Source of the DNA: Actinocorallia herbida
GTDB taxonomy: Bacteria; Actinomycetota; Actinomycetes; Streptosporangiales; Streptosporangiaceae
Length of the DNA stretch: 64,000 nt
Assembly: GCF_003751225.1 (NCBI RefSeq)
Contig: NZ_RJKE01000001.1
Location: 3,782,001 to 3,846,000 of the forward strand
Reading direction: 5' to 3'
Position 1 is the first letter of the stretch. Every line of letters starts with the position of its first letter. Under the pieces are notes generated by a model that ran no database searches, was not told the origin of the DNA, and saw only the letters and a list, made by a program, of their open reading frames with translations. Positions 7,970 through 16,770 of the stretch are shown here, piece after piece. The translations under genes and the position numbers were made by a program.

Positions 7970-8000
7970 GAAGGGGGCGGAGGCCCGGTCCGCCCCCTTC
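7970..8000 (-). terminator. Hairpin between amidohydrolase and small gene
   Basis: Perfect 12-bp stem, 7970-7981 with 7989-8000, 7-nt loop, located 8 bp after the amidohydrolase stop. It probably reduces read-through into the two downstream genes or protects the 3' end of the message. Confidence 0.6.
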
Positions 8001-8008
8001 GGTCCGGG

Positions 8009-9199
8009 TCAGACGGGGCGGCGGGTGGCCAGGTCCCAGCCGTTCGCGCGCATGACCTTCTCGCTCTGCTCCGGCGTGTAGTCGAAGTTCTCCAGGTCCT
8101 TGATGTAGGAGGCGGGGTCGGCCAGGCCCTCGACGTGCGGCCAGTCCGAGCCCATGAGGATGCGCTCGTCGCCGACCAGTTGAAGCAGGCTGCGCAGTTC
8201 GTCCTCGTAGAAGGGGGAGACCCACACGTGCCGCTTGAAGGTCTCGCGGGGGTCCTCGGGGAACAGGTGGGGAACCTGGCCGTAGGACTTCGAGAGCTTC
8301 TCGAACAGGTGGAAGACCCAGGCGGAGCCGATCTCGATCGTGGCGACCCGCAGGTTGGGGAAGCGGACGAAGAGGCCGAGCGCGAGGTGGCTGGCGATGG
8401 TGTCCTGCATGGGGTCGGTGGAGATGAGGCCGCGGAAGGCGTTGGCGCGGAACGCCTCGGTGAAGCTCGACTCGCCCCACTCCTGGAGGAACTTCGTGTA
8501 GTGGGTCTCGCCGCCGTGGTAGAGCACGGTGATGCCCGAGTCGTTGGCGAGCCGCCAGAAGGCGTCGAAGACCGGGTCGGCGGGCGCCTTCATGCCGGCC
8601 TCGGTCTGGACGGGGCCGGGGATCATCACGATGAAGCGGGCGTCGCGCTCCAGGGCCCACTCCAGTTCGCGGACGGCGTTGGCAGGGTCGGCGAGGGTGA
8701 TGTACGGGGCGGAGAAGATCCGGTTCCGGTAGGCGAAGCCCCAGTCTTCGTCGAGCCACCGGTTGAACGCGCGGAAGGCCGCGGCGAGGGCCGGGATGTC
8801 GTGGGCGAGGGCGACCTCCATCCCGACGCCGAGCGTGGGCAGCATGATGCAGGCGTCCATGCCCTGCTGGTCCATCACGGCCAGGCGGGCGTCGCGGTCG
8901 CGGTACTCGGGCCGGATCGGCTCGAGTTCGCCCATGAGCGCGCCGATGTCGGCGGACTTGGGGTTGCGGCCGCGGAAGTACTCGTCCATGACTCCGGGCG
9001 CGGCGACCGGGTCGAAGGTCGGCTTCGGGATGAACTTGTTGACCTTCTCGGCCACCAGGAGCCGGGTCCTGCCGTTCATCTCGACCCACTGCATCGTCCG
9101 CTTGCGGTACTCCGGCTCGATGTGCCGGGTGAAGGCGTCGGTCGCCTCGTAGTAGTGGTTGTCGCAGTCGAAGAACCTGAACGGGAGTTCGTGCGCCAT
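8009..9199 (-). CDS. Amidohydrolase-2 family metal-dependent hydrolase/decarboxylase
   Basis: A 396-residue TIM-barrel protein of the amidohydrolase_2 group (PF04909), which includes decarboxylases and ring hydrolases. Metal-site motifs are present: FFDCDNHYYE at the N-terminus, LYHGGETH in the middle and MGSDWPHVEG near the C-terminus. The ATG at 9199 follows GGAGG; a longer frame to 9259 lacks one. It is divergent from the KstR-like regulator and its promoter contains the operator at 9277-9291, which is shared with the second amidohydrolase at 10190. It probably acts in the same lipid or ring degradation route as the FadE and FadD genes. Substrate unknown. Confidence 0.85.
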   Translation of the reverse strand: MAHELPFRFFDCDNHYYEATDAFTRHIEPEYRKRTMQWVEMNGRTRLLVAEKVNKFIPKPTFDPVAAPGVMDEYFRGRNPKSADIGALMGELEPIRPEYRDRDARLAVMDQQGMDACIMLPTLGVGMEVALAHDIPALAAAFRAFNRWLDEDWGFAYRNRIFSAPYITLADPANAVRELEWALERDARFIVMIPGPVQTEAGMKAPADPVFDAFWRLANDSGITVLYHGGETHYTKFLQEWGESSFTEAFRANAFRGLISTDPMQDTIASHLALGLFVRFPNLRVATIEIGSAWVFHLFEKLSKSYGQVPHLFPEDPRETFKRHVWVSPFYEDELRSLLQLVGDERILMGSDWPHVEGLADPASYIKDLENFDYTPEQSEKVMRANGWDLATRRPV

Positions 9200-9273
9200 C
9201 GGGTCGCCCTCCTCGGGGAACGGGGTGGACCTGCCGCGCCACAGCGCGGCGGCGGTCACCGGAAGCTGGGCAC

Positions 9274-9302
9274 AAATTAGAACACCATTTCTGTTATGGC
9301 AA
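9274..9302 (-). promoter_or_regulatory. Promoter with embedded regulator operator
   Basis: On the minus strand TTGCCA (9302-9297), a 17-bp spacer and TAATTT (9279-9274) form a good promoter for the amidohydrolase at 9199. The spacer holds TTAGAACACCATTTC (plus strand 9277-9291), which matches the motif at 10141-10155. Binding there would block RNA polymerase directly. Confidence 0.65.
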
Positions 9303-9435
9303 GCGCCAGCTGGCGCGGGGCAGGCCTCACCAGGGCGAGGAGGGCAGCTCAGGGTGCATTTTGTAAAGATGTGGCGAGAACCGCGTTCACACTGCGCGGC
9401 GGGAAAGCGCGTTGGACGCGGCCGCGCCGGCGGCG

Positions 9436-10050
9436 TCAGAGGTCGCGCAGGACCAGGCGCGTGACCTCGGTCAGGTTGCGCTGGGTCTCGGTGAGGGTGG
9501 CGCGGCCGGTCGTCCAGGAGATCAGGCCCATGCCGAGGGTGGAGCCGATGGCGGTCTGGGCGGGCGCCGCGATCTCCTCGGGCACGCCCTCCATGAGGGC
9601 TCGCATGACCCGCTGGTTCTCCTCGCCGAGCTCGGCGAGGGTCTCGCTCACGTAGGGGTCGCTGGACGCCTCGACCAGCACCGCGAGGCGCGCGAAGTTC
9701 GGATTGCGCTGGAAGGCGCGCATCTCGCGCTGCACGAAGCCGAGGACCCTCTCGCAGACGGTGTCCCCTGCCTTCTTCCCGCCGCGGGCGGCCGTCTCGG
9801 CCATGACGCGCTCGGTCAGCTGCCGGTGCCAGTTCGCCCAGGCGGCGGCCAGAAGGTGCTCCTTGGAGGCGAAGTACCGGTAGGCGGTGCCGAGGGCGAC
9901 GCCCGAGCGTTCGGCGACCTCCCGCATCTGGAGGTTCTCCGGCCCGGTCTCGGACACGATCTCGATGACCGCCTCGGTGAGCTTGCGGCGCCGTTCGAGC
10001 TGGCTGGCGGTCATCGTCGTCACCGGCGCGCGGAAGAAGTCTTGGCTCAC
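9436..10050 (-). CDS. TetR-family regulator, KstR-like
   Basis: A TetR repressor of about 204 residues. The helix-turn-helix region (LQMREVAERSGVALGTAYRY, then FASKEHLL) and the following AFQRNPNFARLAVLVEASSDPYV resemble KstR, the mycobacterial repressor of cholesterol catabolism, whose ligands are CoA thioesters. A TTG at 10068 could start it, but the GTG at 10050 lies 6 bases after a TACACT -10 box, suggesting a leaderless message. It is flanked on both sides by divergent or parallel genes carrying the same operator, so it probably controls both and itself. The ligand would be an acyl-CoA intermediate of the local pathway. Confidence 0.82.
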   Translation of the reverse strand: MSQDFFRAPVTTMTASQLERRRKLTEAVIEIVSETGPENLQMREVAERSGVALGTAYRYFASKEHLLAAAWANWHRQLTERVMAETAARGGKKAGDTVCERVLGFVQREMRAFQRNPNFARLAVLVEASSDPYVSETLAELGEENQRVMRALMEGVPEEIAAPAQTAIGSTLGMGLISWTTGRATLTETQRNLTEVTRLVLRDL

Positions 10051-10060
10051 GGCGCCAGTG

Positions 10061-10079
10061 TAGAGCAACGGCGTTTCAG
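10061..10079. promoter_or_regulatory. Weak third operator-like site by the regulator promoter
   Basis: TAGAGCAACGGCGTTTCA resembles the two clear operators but with extra bases in the middle; its core AACGGCGTT is palindromic. It overlaps the -10 region of the TetR gene, so it may give autoregulation. Confidence 0.35.
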
Positions 10080-10131
10080 GGCTCCGGGGCGTTCGGCGGG
10101 CCTTCGGTCCTCTGCCGGTGGGACTTTGGTC

Positions 10132-10160
10132 TTGACAAGATTAGAACAACGTTTCAAAAT
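10132..10160 (+). promoter_or_regulatory. Promoter with embedded regulator operator
   Basis: TTGACA (10132-10137), 17-bp spacer, CAAAAT (10155-10160). The spacer contains TTAGAACAACGTTTC (10141-10155); with two more bases it follows TTnnAACnnnGTTnnAA, close to the KstR consensus TnnAACnnGTTnnA. It drives the amidohydrolase-fadE operon. Confidence 0.7.
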
Positions 10161-10189
10161 CTCGTTTCACATCGCTGAGAGGAGCCGTC

Positions 10190-11053
10190 ATGGCGTTCCC
10201 CGAGGGCACCCCCGTCATCGACACGATGATCGCCTTCCCCGAGGCGGGTTCGGCCCGTTACGACTTCATCCGCAGGCAGACGAAGGACCTCGCCTCCAGG
10301 GAGGAGATGGAGTTCCCGGCGGAGTACATGTTCAAGGAGGTCCCCAAGGACCTGCCGACCGACGACCCCATCGCCGTCACGCTGCGCGGGATGGACGAGC
10401 ACGGCATCACGCAGGGCCTGATCGGCGTCGACGACGAGGTCTCCCGGGCGGCCCTCAAGCGGTACCCGGACCGGTTCATCGCCTCGGGCAACATCGATCC
10501 CAACACCGGTATGGACGGCATCCGCAAGATGGTCCGCGAGTACGAGGAGTTCGGCACCCGGGCCGTCGGCGTCTTCCCGGCGGGGGCCTTCCCCCAGGTC
10601 CCGATCAACGACAAGAAGATGTACCCGTTCTATGCCAAGTGCGTGGAGCTGGACATCCCGATCTTCGTGTGCGCGGGTGTCCCCGGCCCGCGGCTGCGGA
10701 TGGATCCGCAGCGGGTCGAGCTGATCGACGAGGTCATGTTCGACTTCCCCGAGCTGGTGATGGTGACCCGGCACGGGTGCGAGCCGTGGACGGACCTCGC
10801 GGTGAAGCTGATGCTGAAGTGGCCGGGCCTGCACTACTCCACGAGTGCGTTCTCGCCGAAGTACTACCCGAAGGACATCATCGACTTCGCGAACACCCGC
10901 GGCGCCGACAAGATCATCTACGCGGGCTACTACCCGATGGGCCTTTCGCTGGAGAGGATCTTCGAGGCGATGCCGCACGTGCCGTTCCGCGACCACGTCT
11001 GGCCCAAGTTCCTGCACGAGAACGCCCGCCGCGTCCTCAAACTCGACAAGTAG
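10190..11053 (+). CDS. Amidohydrolase-fold protein lacking usual metal ligands
   Basis: A 287-residue member of the amidohydrolase_2 superfamily by overall pattern (alternating strands ITQGLIGVDDE, RFIASGNID, AVGVFPAG, VMVTRHGCEPW). The normal N-terminal DxHxH is D11-T-M-I-A, and the C-terminal GSDxP is AGYYP, so two histidines and the catalytic aspartate are missing. The ATG at 10190 follows GAGAGGAG. First gene of the operon with fadE-like 11062. It may be a metal-free enzyme or a partner subunit for the canonical paralogue at 8009-9199. Confidence 0.8.
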   Translation: MAFPEGTPVIDTMIAFPEAGSARYDFIRRQTKDLASREEMEFPAEYMFKEVPKDLPTDDPIAVTLRGMDEHGITQGLIGVDDEVSRAALKRYPDRFIASGNIDPNTGMDGIRKMVREYEEFGTRAVGVFPAGAFPQVPINDKKMYPFYAKCVELDIPIFVCAGVPGPRLRMDPQRVELIDEVMFDFPELVMVTRHGCEPWTDLAVKLMLKWPGLHYSTSAFSPKYYPKDIIDFANTRGADKIIYAGYYPMGLSLERIFEAMPHVPFRDHVWPKFLHENARRVLKLDK

Positions 11054-11061
11054 GGGCGGAC

Positions 11062-13233
11062 ATGACCCTGGGACTCACCGAAGAGCAGACCGGGCTGGCC
11101 GAGGCCGTCGCCGGATTCGCCGCCCGCCACGCCCCCCGCGCCGACACCCGCGCGGCGCTCGACCGGCTCGCCGAGGGCGAACTCCCCGGCAGCTGGGACG
11201 CCCTCGCCGCACAGGGCTTCCTCGCGGTACACCTGCCGGAGGAGTGCGACGGAGGCGGCGGCACGGGCGTCGATCTCGCCGTGGTCGTCGAGGAGATGGC
11301 CAGGGGCCTGTACCCCGGGCAGTTCCTGGCCACCGTGCTCACCAGCGCCGTGCTGACCTGGGCCGTCGACGGGCCCGCGCCGGAGGCCGCGCTGAAGCGG
11401 TTCGCGGCCGGCGCCCGGGGGACGTTCTCGCCGGCTACCGACGCGCTCATCGCCCGCGAGACCGCCGACGGCTACACCGTCACCGGGACGACGGGCCACC
11501 TGCTCTCGCCCGCGCACGCCGACCTGATCCTCCTCGGCGCCCGCGCCGAGCGGGGCGCCGTGTGGTTCCTCGTCGACGCGTCGGCGCTTGCGCCCGGCGA
11601 CATCGCGGCGGCCGCCGGGGTGGACCCGACCCGCGACGTCGGCCGCCTCACCCTCAAGGAGTACCGGGTCTCCGGGGACCAGGTGGTCGCCCTCGACGAG
11701 GCCCGTGCCGCCGACGTCGTGGCGGCCCTCTGCGCCGCGGACGCCGTCGGGCACGTCCGCTGGTGCCTGGAGACCGGCCTCGCCTATGTGAAGACGCGCG
11801 AGCAGTTCGGCCGCCCCGTCGGGTCCTTCCAGGCGATCAAGCACAAGTGCGCCCGCATGTTCGTCGAGCGGGAGATGCTCGCCGCATCGGCCTGGGACGC
11901 GGCGCGCGCCCTCGGCGGCCCCGCCGGCCAGCTCGCCCTCGCCGCCGCGGGGGCGGCGGTGACCTGCGTGCCCGCCGCGCGCCGGCTGGCCCTGGAGACG
12001 ATCACGCTGCTCGGCGGCATCGGCTACACCTGGGAGCACGACGCGCACTTCGCCTGGCGGCGCGGTATCGCGCTCGCCGCGCTCATCGGCGCGAACGCCG
12101 TCTGGGAGCGCAGGCTCGGCGCGGCGGCGCTCGTCGGCGAGCGCGACTTCACCCTGGAGCTGCCCGAGGAGGACCCCGCGTTCCGTGCCGAGATCGCCGC
12201 GGTGATCGGCGAGGCGGCGGGGCTCCCGCTGGTCGAGGGCCGCGCCCTCCTCGCCCGGACGGGACTCGTCGCGCCGCACTTCCCGGCACCCTACGGACGG
12301 GCCGCGACCCCGGTCGAGCAGCTCGTCATCGCCCAGGAGTACGAGGCCGCGGGGCTGGCGCAGCCGTCGATGGTGATCGGCGAGTGGGCGCTGCCGACGG
12401 TCATCGCGCACGGCACGACCGAGCAGGTCGAGACCCTGGTGCCGCCGACCTTGCGCGGCGAACTCGTGTGGTGCCAGCTGTTCAGCGAGCCCGGCGCGGG
12501 CTCCGACCTGGCGTCCCTGACGACCCGCGCGGTCAAGGTGGACGGCGGCTGGCGGCTGGCCGGCCAGAAGGTCTGGACGTCCAGCGCGCATGAGGCCGAC
12601 TGGGGGATCTGCCTCGCCCGCACCGACCCGGACGCGCCCAAGCACAAGGGCCTGTCGTACTTCCTGGTGGACATGCGCGCCGACGGCGTCGACATCCGTC
12701 CGCTGCGGGAGGCCAACGGCGGCCACCTGTTCAACGAGGTGTTCCTGAACGACGTGTTCGTGCCCGACGACCGGCTCGTCGGCGCGCCGGGACAGGGCTG
12801 GACCCTCGCCCGCACGACCCTCGGCAACGAACGGGTCAGCATGGGCGGGATGAGCGAGACCTCGCTCGACCTGCGGGCCCTGGCCCGCGCGGCCGGAGCG
12901 CCCGCCGACGACGCGGTGCTGCGCGACTTCGGCGGCCTCACCGCGGCGTCCCAGGCGATCGCGGCGATGGGCCTCCGCGCGACCCTGCGCAGGGTGTCCG
13001 GGCTCAAGCCCGGCGCGGAGGCCAGCCTGATCAAGGTCGCCGCCGGGTGGCAGACCGCGCGGATCGGCGACACGGCGCTGGAGTGGGCCGGTGACGCCGC
13101 TTTGCGCGACGGGTCCGCCGACGACGTCGTGCACGCCTACCTGTCCGTCCCGCCGCAGCTCATCGGCGGCGGCACCGTGGAGATCCAGCTCAACGTCATC
13201 GCCGAACGCATCCTCGGACTGCCCCGCGGCTGA
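11062..13233 (+). CDS. Double-domain acyl-CoA dehydrogenase (FadE type)
   Basis: A 723-residue protein made of two acyl-CoA dehydrogenase units in tandem (about 1-365 and 370-723). The first has the C-terminal motif REQFGRPVGSFQAIKHKCAR and LLGGIGYTWEH; the second has the FAD-site segments WCQLFSEPGAGSDLASL and GQKVWTSSAHEADW, and ends in EIQLNVIAERILGLPR. Such fused FadE proteins (about 710-730 residues) are known in mycobacteria, for example FadE34, which acts on the sterol side chain. The start is 8 bp after the amidohydrolase stop. It presumably introduces the alpha,beta double bond in a bulky acyl-CoA made by the FadD downstream. The open frame extends far upstream but only this ATG fits the operon. 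Confidence 0.87.
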   Translation: MTLGLTEEQTGLAEAVAGFAARHAPRADTRAALDRLAEGELPGSWDALAAQGFLAVHLPEECDGGGGTGVDLAVVVEEMARGLYPGQFLATVLTSAVLTWAVDGPAPEAALKRFAAGARGTFSPATDALIARETADGYTVTGTTGHLLSPAHADLILLGARAERGAVWFLVDASALAPGDIAAAAGVDPTRDVGRLTLKEYRVSGDQVVALDEARAADVVAALCAADAVGHVRWCLETGLAYVKTREQFGRPVGSFQAIKHKCARMFVEREMLAASAWDAARALGGPAGQLALAAAGAAVTCVPAARRLALETITLLGGIGYTWEHDAHFAWRRGIALAALIGANAVWERRLGAAALVGERDFTLELPEEDPAFRAEIAAVIGEAAGLPLVEGRALLARTGLVAPHFPAPYGRAATPVEQLVIAQEYEAAGLAQPSMVIGEWALPTVIAHGTTEQVETLVPPTLRGELVWCQLFSEPGAGSDLASLTTRAVKVDGGWRLAGQKVWTSSAHEADWGICLARTDPDAPKHKGLSYFLVDMRADGVDIRPLREANGGHLFNEVFLNDVFVPDDRLVGAPGQGWTLARTTLGNERVSMGGMSETSLDLRALARAAGAPADDAVLRDFGGLTAASQAIAAMGLRATLRRVSGLKPGAEASLIKVAAGWQTARIGDTALEWAGDAALRDGSADDVVHAYLSVPPQLIGGGTVEIQLNVIAERILGLPRG

Positions 13234-13245
13234 GGCCGTCCTCTC

Positions 13246-13271
13246 CCCGGGACGCCGCCTGCCGTCCCGGG
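13246..13271 (+). terminator. Hairpin after fadE-like gene
   Basis: Perfect 9-bp stem, 13246-13254 with 13263-13271, 8-nt loop, 12 bp after the dehydrogenase stop. It may separate or attenuate expression of the acyl-CoA synthetase gene that follows at 13335. Confidence 0.55.
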
Positions 13272-13334
13272 CCCGGCGCCCCGTGCGCCTCCACCGGGCG
13301 CTCGCCCGGCTTCTCCCCCACCCCGGAGGATCGC

Positions 13335-15071
13335 GTGACCATGCACCATCCCCACGACCGCGCCACCGAGGCCCCCGCCACCCTCACCTGGCCGGGCGAC
13401 CGGCTGCTCCCCGACCAGGTCCGCGCCGCGCTGTGCGGGCCGGGCGCCCCCTTCGAGCGCGCGACCGAGGACGTCCTAGGCGTCCCCACCGAGGTCTTCG
13501 TCCGGCGCGCCCCGCACCTGCCCGCCCTCCTCGCCCACGCCCGTGACACGACACCGGACCTCCCCTACCTGGTGTTCGAAGGGGTGGAGCCGATCACCTT
13601 CGGCCGGGCGTACGAACTCGTCGCGGTCTACGCAAGGGTCCTCGCGGGCCACGGCGTCGGCAAGGGCGACCGCGTCGCGGTCGCTGCGCCCAACACCCTG
13701 GAACACGTCCTCGCCTACTGGGCGACGGTCTCGCTCGGCGCCGTCCTGGTGGGGCTCAACGGCTGGTGGACCGGGCGGGAGATGGACTTCGGGCTCGCGC
13801 TCACCGAACCCGTCCTCCTGCTCGGGCACGGCGAGCCGGGCCTGCGCGCCGAGGCCACGCCCTGGATGCGCGCCTCCGGTACGGCCGCGCTGCTCCTGAA
13901 GGACCTCCACGGGGAGGCGCTCGCGGTCCCCTCCGGCGCCGCCCTGCCCGAGCCGGGCATCGCCGAGGACGACCCGGCCGCGATCATGTTCACCAGCGGC
14001 ACGACCGGGCTGCCCAAGGGCGCGACCATCTCGCACCGCAACTTCGTCTTCTTCAGCCAGCACGGCGCGCTCGGCGGCGCGGCCACCGCGCTGCTCGACG
14101 GAGCGCGGTACCGGCAGGTCCCGCCGGACGTCCAGCGCGCGTCGCTCGTCGTGAGCCCGCTGTTCCACGTCTCGGGCGCCGGCATCACGCTGACGTCCGC
14201 CCCGGCGTCGGGACTCAAGCTCGTCTTCCCCGGCGCAGGCCGCTGGGACGCCGAGCGGACCCTGCGGCTCACCCACGAGCACGGCGTCACCCAGTGGAGC
14301 GGAGTCCCCACTCACTACTGGCGCATTCTCGCGCACCCCGACTTCGCCTCCTTCCGCACCGGCCAGGTCACGATGGCGGGCAGCGGGGGAGCGGTCTTCC
14401 CGCCGGAGCTGATGCGGCACATCCAGGAGACGATGCCGGGCGTGCAGCTCGGCAACGGCTACGGCATGACCGAGACGCTCGGCTCCGGCACCCTTCTCAC
14501 CGGGCTGATGCTGGAGCGGCACCCGGGCTCGGTGGGCGCGGCGGTGCCGACCGTCCGGGTGCAGATCCGCGCCGAGGACGGCACACCGCTGCCGGAGGGC
14601 GAGGTCGGGGAGATCCACATCAAGGGTCCGGGCGTCTTCCTCGGATACTGGCGCGACCCGGAGGCGACCGCGGACGTCCTGGACGGCGAACGCTGGTACC
14701 GCACCGGCGACTACGGCAGGCTCGACGGCGACCTGCTGTACCTGGAGAGCCGCATCCGCGACCTCATCCTGCGCGGCGGCGAGAACATCTACCCCATCGA
14801 GATCGAGTACCGCCTCGTGGAGCACCCGGACATCCGGGAGGCCGCCGTCATCGGCGTCCCCGACAAGGTGCTCGGCCAGGAGGTGAAGGCCTTCGTCGTT
14901 CTCGAGGAGGGCCGTACCCTCACCGCCGACGGGGTCCGCGCCTTCGCCAGGGAGACCCTCGCCCCCTTCAAGGTGCCCGCCCACGTCGAGTTCCGTGACG
15001 CCCTTCCGTACACCGAGACCGGCAAGGTGCTCAAACGCGTCCTCGAAGAGGAGCACGCCGCGGCCGGCTGA
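13335..15071 (+). CDS. Acyl-CoA synthetase (FadD type, AMP-forming)
   Basis: A 578-residue ANL-superfamily adenylating enzyme that activates a carboxylic acid to its CoA thioester. The P-loop-like AMP motif is IMFTSGTTGLPKGATISHRN (about residues 217-236), followed by GNGYGMTET, the RTGDYGRLDGD hinge region, RGGENIYPIEIEY, and the C-terminal catalytic-lysine segment YTETGKVLKR. GTG at 13335 or ATG at 13341 could start it; GGAGGA lies at 13325-13330. It follows the fused FadE on the same strand and likely supplies its substrate. The KstR-like control suggests sterol, terpenoid or another ring acid. Confidence 0.9.
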   Translation: MTMHHPHDRATEAPATLTWPGDRLLPDQVRAALCGPGAPFERATEDVLGVPTEVFVRRAPHLPALLAHARDTTPDLPYLVFEGVEPITFGRAYELVAVYARVLAGHGVGKGDRVAVAAPNTLEHVLAYWATVSLGAVLVGLNGWWTGREMDFGLALTEPVLLLGHGEPGLRAEATPWMRASGTAALLLKDLHGEALAVPSGAALPEPGIAEDDPAAIMFTSGTTGLPKGATISHRNFVFFSQHGALGGAATALLDGARYRQVPPDVQRASLVVSPLFHVSGAGITLTSAPASGLKLVFPGAGRWDAERTLRLTHEHGVTQWSGVPTHYWRILAHPDFASFRTGQVTMAGSGGAVFPPELMRHIQETMPGVQLGNGYGMTETLGSGTLLTGLMLERHPGSVGAAVPTVRVQIRAEDGTPLPEGEVGEIHIKGPGVFLGYWRDPEATADVLDGERWYRTGDYGRLDGDLLYLESRIRDLILRGGENIYPIEIEYRLVEHPDIREAAVIGVPDKVLGQEVKAFVVLEEGRTLTADGVRAFARETLAPFKVPAHVEFRDALPYTETGKVLKRVLEEEHAAAG

Positions 15072-15266
15072 ACACCCCTCGCAGGAGCTTCGACCGGGCC
15101 GAGCCGCACAGGGGCCGCCGCCGCCTCGAACGCCGGGGCGGGGGCGGCCCGCCCAGGCAGCGGCGGTTCGTTCCGGCGGAAGGTGACCCGACGACCATTC
15201 GGCTGTGGCATTCGGGGAAACCTGCATACGATGCGCTGCGTAGGTGGCGTAGGGAAGGGGGGAATT

Positions 15267-15770
15267 GTGGTGACTGCTCAGCCGCCCGAGATCGACGGTG
15301 AAGGCCCTTGGGAGGTCTCCTGGGCCTGGAGCACCGGGTACAACGGGGTCGACCGGTTCGAGACCGTCGAACGAACCGTCAGGTTCGTCGACGCGATCTT
15401 CCGCAAGGTCCCCACCCACGACGGATCCGACCTGACGCATTTCAGCGTCCGCAACACGCTGACCGGCGAGTCCCTCGCCCAGGCCACGCAGCGGGAGGCC
15501 CGGGTCTCCCGGGTGGTGCCCAAGCTGACCAGCAGCCTCATGAACGCCTGCCGCACGTGCGACGGCCTGGGCGTCATCGAGAACATCAAGTCGGGCCAGC
15601 TCAAGGCGTGCACCCGCTGCCACAGCACCGGCCGCGAGACCGGCGGCCCGGCCGTCAAGCCGATCGACGCGGGGTCCTGCGGCACCTGCGGCGGCAGCGG
15701 CGAGATCCTGATCATCCAGACCGGCGACAAGCGGACGTGCAGCCGCTGCGACGGCACCGGCCAGGAGTGA
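15267..15770 (+). CDS. Protein with DnaJ-type zinc-binding repeats, no J domain
   Basis: A protein of about 167 residues starting at GTG 15267 or 15270 after AAGGGGGGAA. The C-terminal half holds four CxxC motifs in the DnaJ style: CRTCDGLG, CTRCHSTG, CGTCGGSG and CSRCDGTG. These would bind two zinc ions as in the DnaJ cysteine-rich domain. The N-terminal half (WEVSWAWSTGYNGVDRFE...) is unfamiliar, and there is no J domain or HPD motif. It stands alone. It may be a holdase or a protein-interaction module; the function is unknown. Confidence 0.75.
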   Translation: MVTAQPPEIDGEGPWEVSWAWSTGYNGVDRFETVERTVRFVDAIFRKVPTHDGSDLTHFSVRNTLTGESLAQATQREARVSRVVPKLTSSLMNACRTCDGLGVIENIKSGQLKACTRCHSTGRETGGPAVKPIDAGSCGTCGGSGEILIIQTGDKRTCSRCDGTGQE

Positions 15771-15797
15771 CCCGCGCCGGACGACGCCCGCGGTCGG

Positions 15798-16529
15798 TCA
15801 GGTCATGACGCGTTTGGTCTCCGGCGGGAGGTCGGGGACGTTCGGGAAGGGGCGCGGGTAGGGGCCGCCGAGGGCGAAGCGGAGCGCGAGGAGGTCGGCG
15901 AAGGCCGCGGCGATGCGCAGCTCGCCGCGCGGGTTGGGGTGGGTGCCGTCCCAGGTGTGCGCGGAGGCGACGAACTCGGTGGCGGTCGGCGCGATCGCCA
16001 CGGGCGACCCGGGCGTGGACAGGTCGTCGGCGAGCAGGACCAGCCGACGGTTGAACTCCGACACGCGGGCGTTGAAGACCACGTCGTCGCGGGCCCTTTG
16101 GGTGTCGAGCACCGTGCCGAGCACCAGCCGCAGCCCGGGAGCGCCCCGCCGCGCCGCCGCGACGAAGGACCTGACGTTCGCCTCGTTCTCCTCGGCCGGC
16201 AGCCCGTGCCAGAACAGGTCGTTGATGCCGAGCAGCACCAGCAGCAGATCCGGCCGGTGCACCCGGACCTTGGACTCGATCTCGTCCTTCTCGGCGAGGA
16301 ACGGCCGCCCCCACTGCGCGTCATGGTCGGGGTCGAAGTCCGGGTCGGCGTAGGCGCCGTCCCCGTCACCGGGCGCGGCCGTCGTGATGGCGTCGAGATC
16401 GTCCCGCGGCCCGACCAGATCGAGCTCCACCCCGTGCACCCTCAGGTGCTTCCACAGCCGATAGCGCCAGGTCCAGTCCCCACTGCTCCCGTGACTGATC
16501 GAGTCCCCGACGATCATGATCCTGATCAT
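15798..16529 (-). CDS. SGNH/GDSL hydrolase
   Basis: A 243-residue SGNH hydrolase (esterase or deacylase). Block I GDSISHG with the nucleophilic serine is at residues 9-15, block III is LLGINDLFWHG, and block V DGTHPNPRG carries the Asp-x-x-His pair. There is no signal peptide with the ATG at 16529, which follows GGAGGTGGTCC; a longer frame reaching 16814 lacks a binding site. It is divergent from the TetR-like gene at 16771. The substrate (acyl ester or acetylated sugar) is unknown. Confidence 0.85.
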   Translation of the reverse strand: MIRIMIVGDSISHGSSGDWTWRYRLWKHLRVHGVELDLVGPRDDLDAITTAAPGDGDGAYADPDFDPDHDAQWGRPFLAEKDEIESKVRVHRPDLLLVLLGINDLFWHGLPAEENEANVRSFVAAARRGAPGLRLVLGTVLDTQRARDDVVFNARVSEFNRRLVLLADDLSTPGSPVAIAPTATEFVASAHTWDGTHPNPRGELRIAAAFADLLALRFALGGPYPRPFPNVPDLPPETKRVMT

Positions 16530-16770
16530 GGACCACCTCCATTCGCCACCCAAAGTAAACGGATGGTTCCACCCCGCGACATGCCCGAAGAGGTGAGTCC
16601 GCCCGAACCCGCAGGAGAGGTACGGGATCAGCAGGTCCCGCACCCTGTCGTGGCCGGGCGCGTAGACGTGGCCGCCCGGCCTGTGCTTTTTGCGCCGCGT
16701 CTTTTCCATCGGAGGGTGGAGGCGCGGCTCGGCGCCGCATATAAGGGAAGGAGCGCACGGGGGTGGTGCT

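Noticed and set aside
7970-8000. Riboswitch or attenuator between the amidohydrolase and the small gene
   Set aside because: Only a simple perfect hairpin is visible, with no alternative pairing or conserved aptamer-like sequence.
9412-11061. Upstream extension of the acyl-CoA dehydrogenase reading frame
   Set aside because: It overlaps the TetR and amidohydrolase genes; the ATG at 11062 fits the operon and the protein family start.
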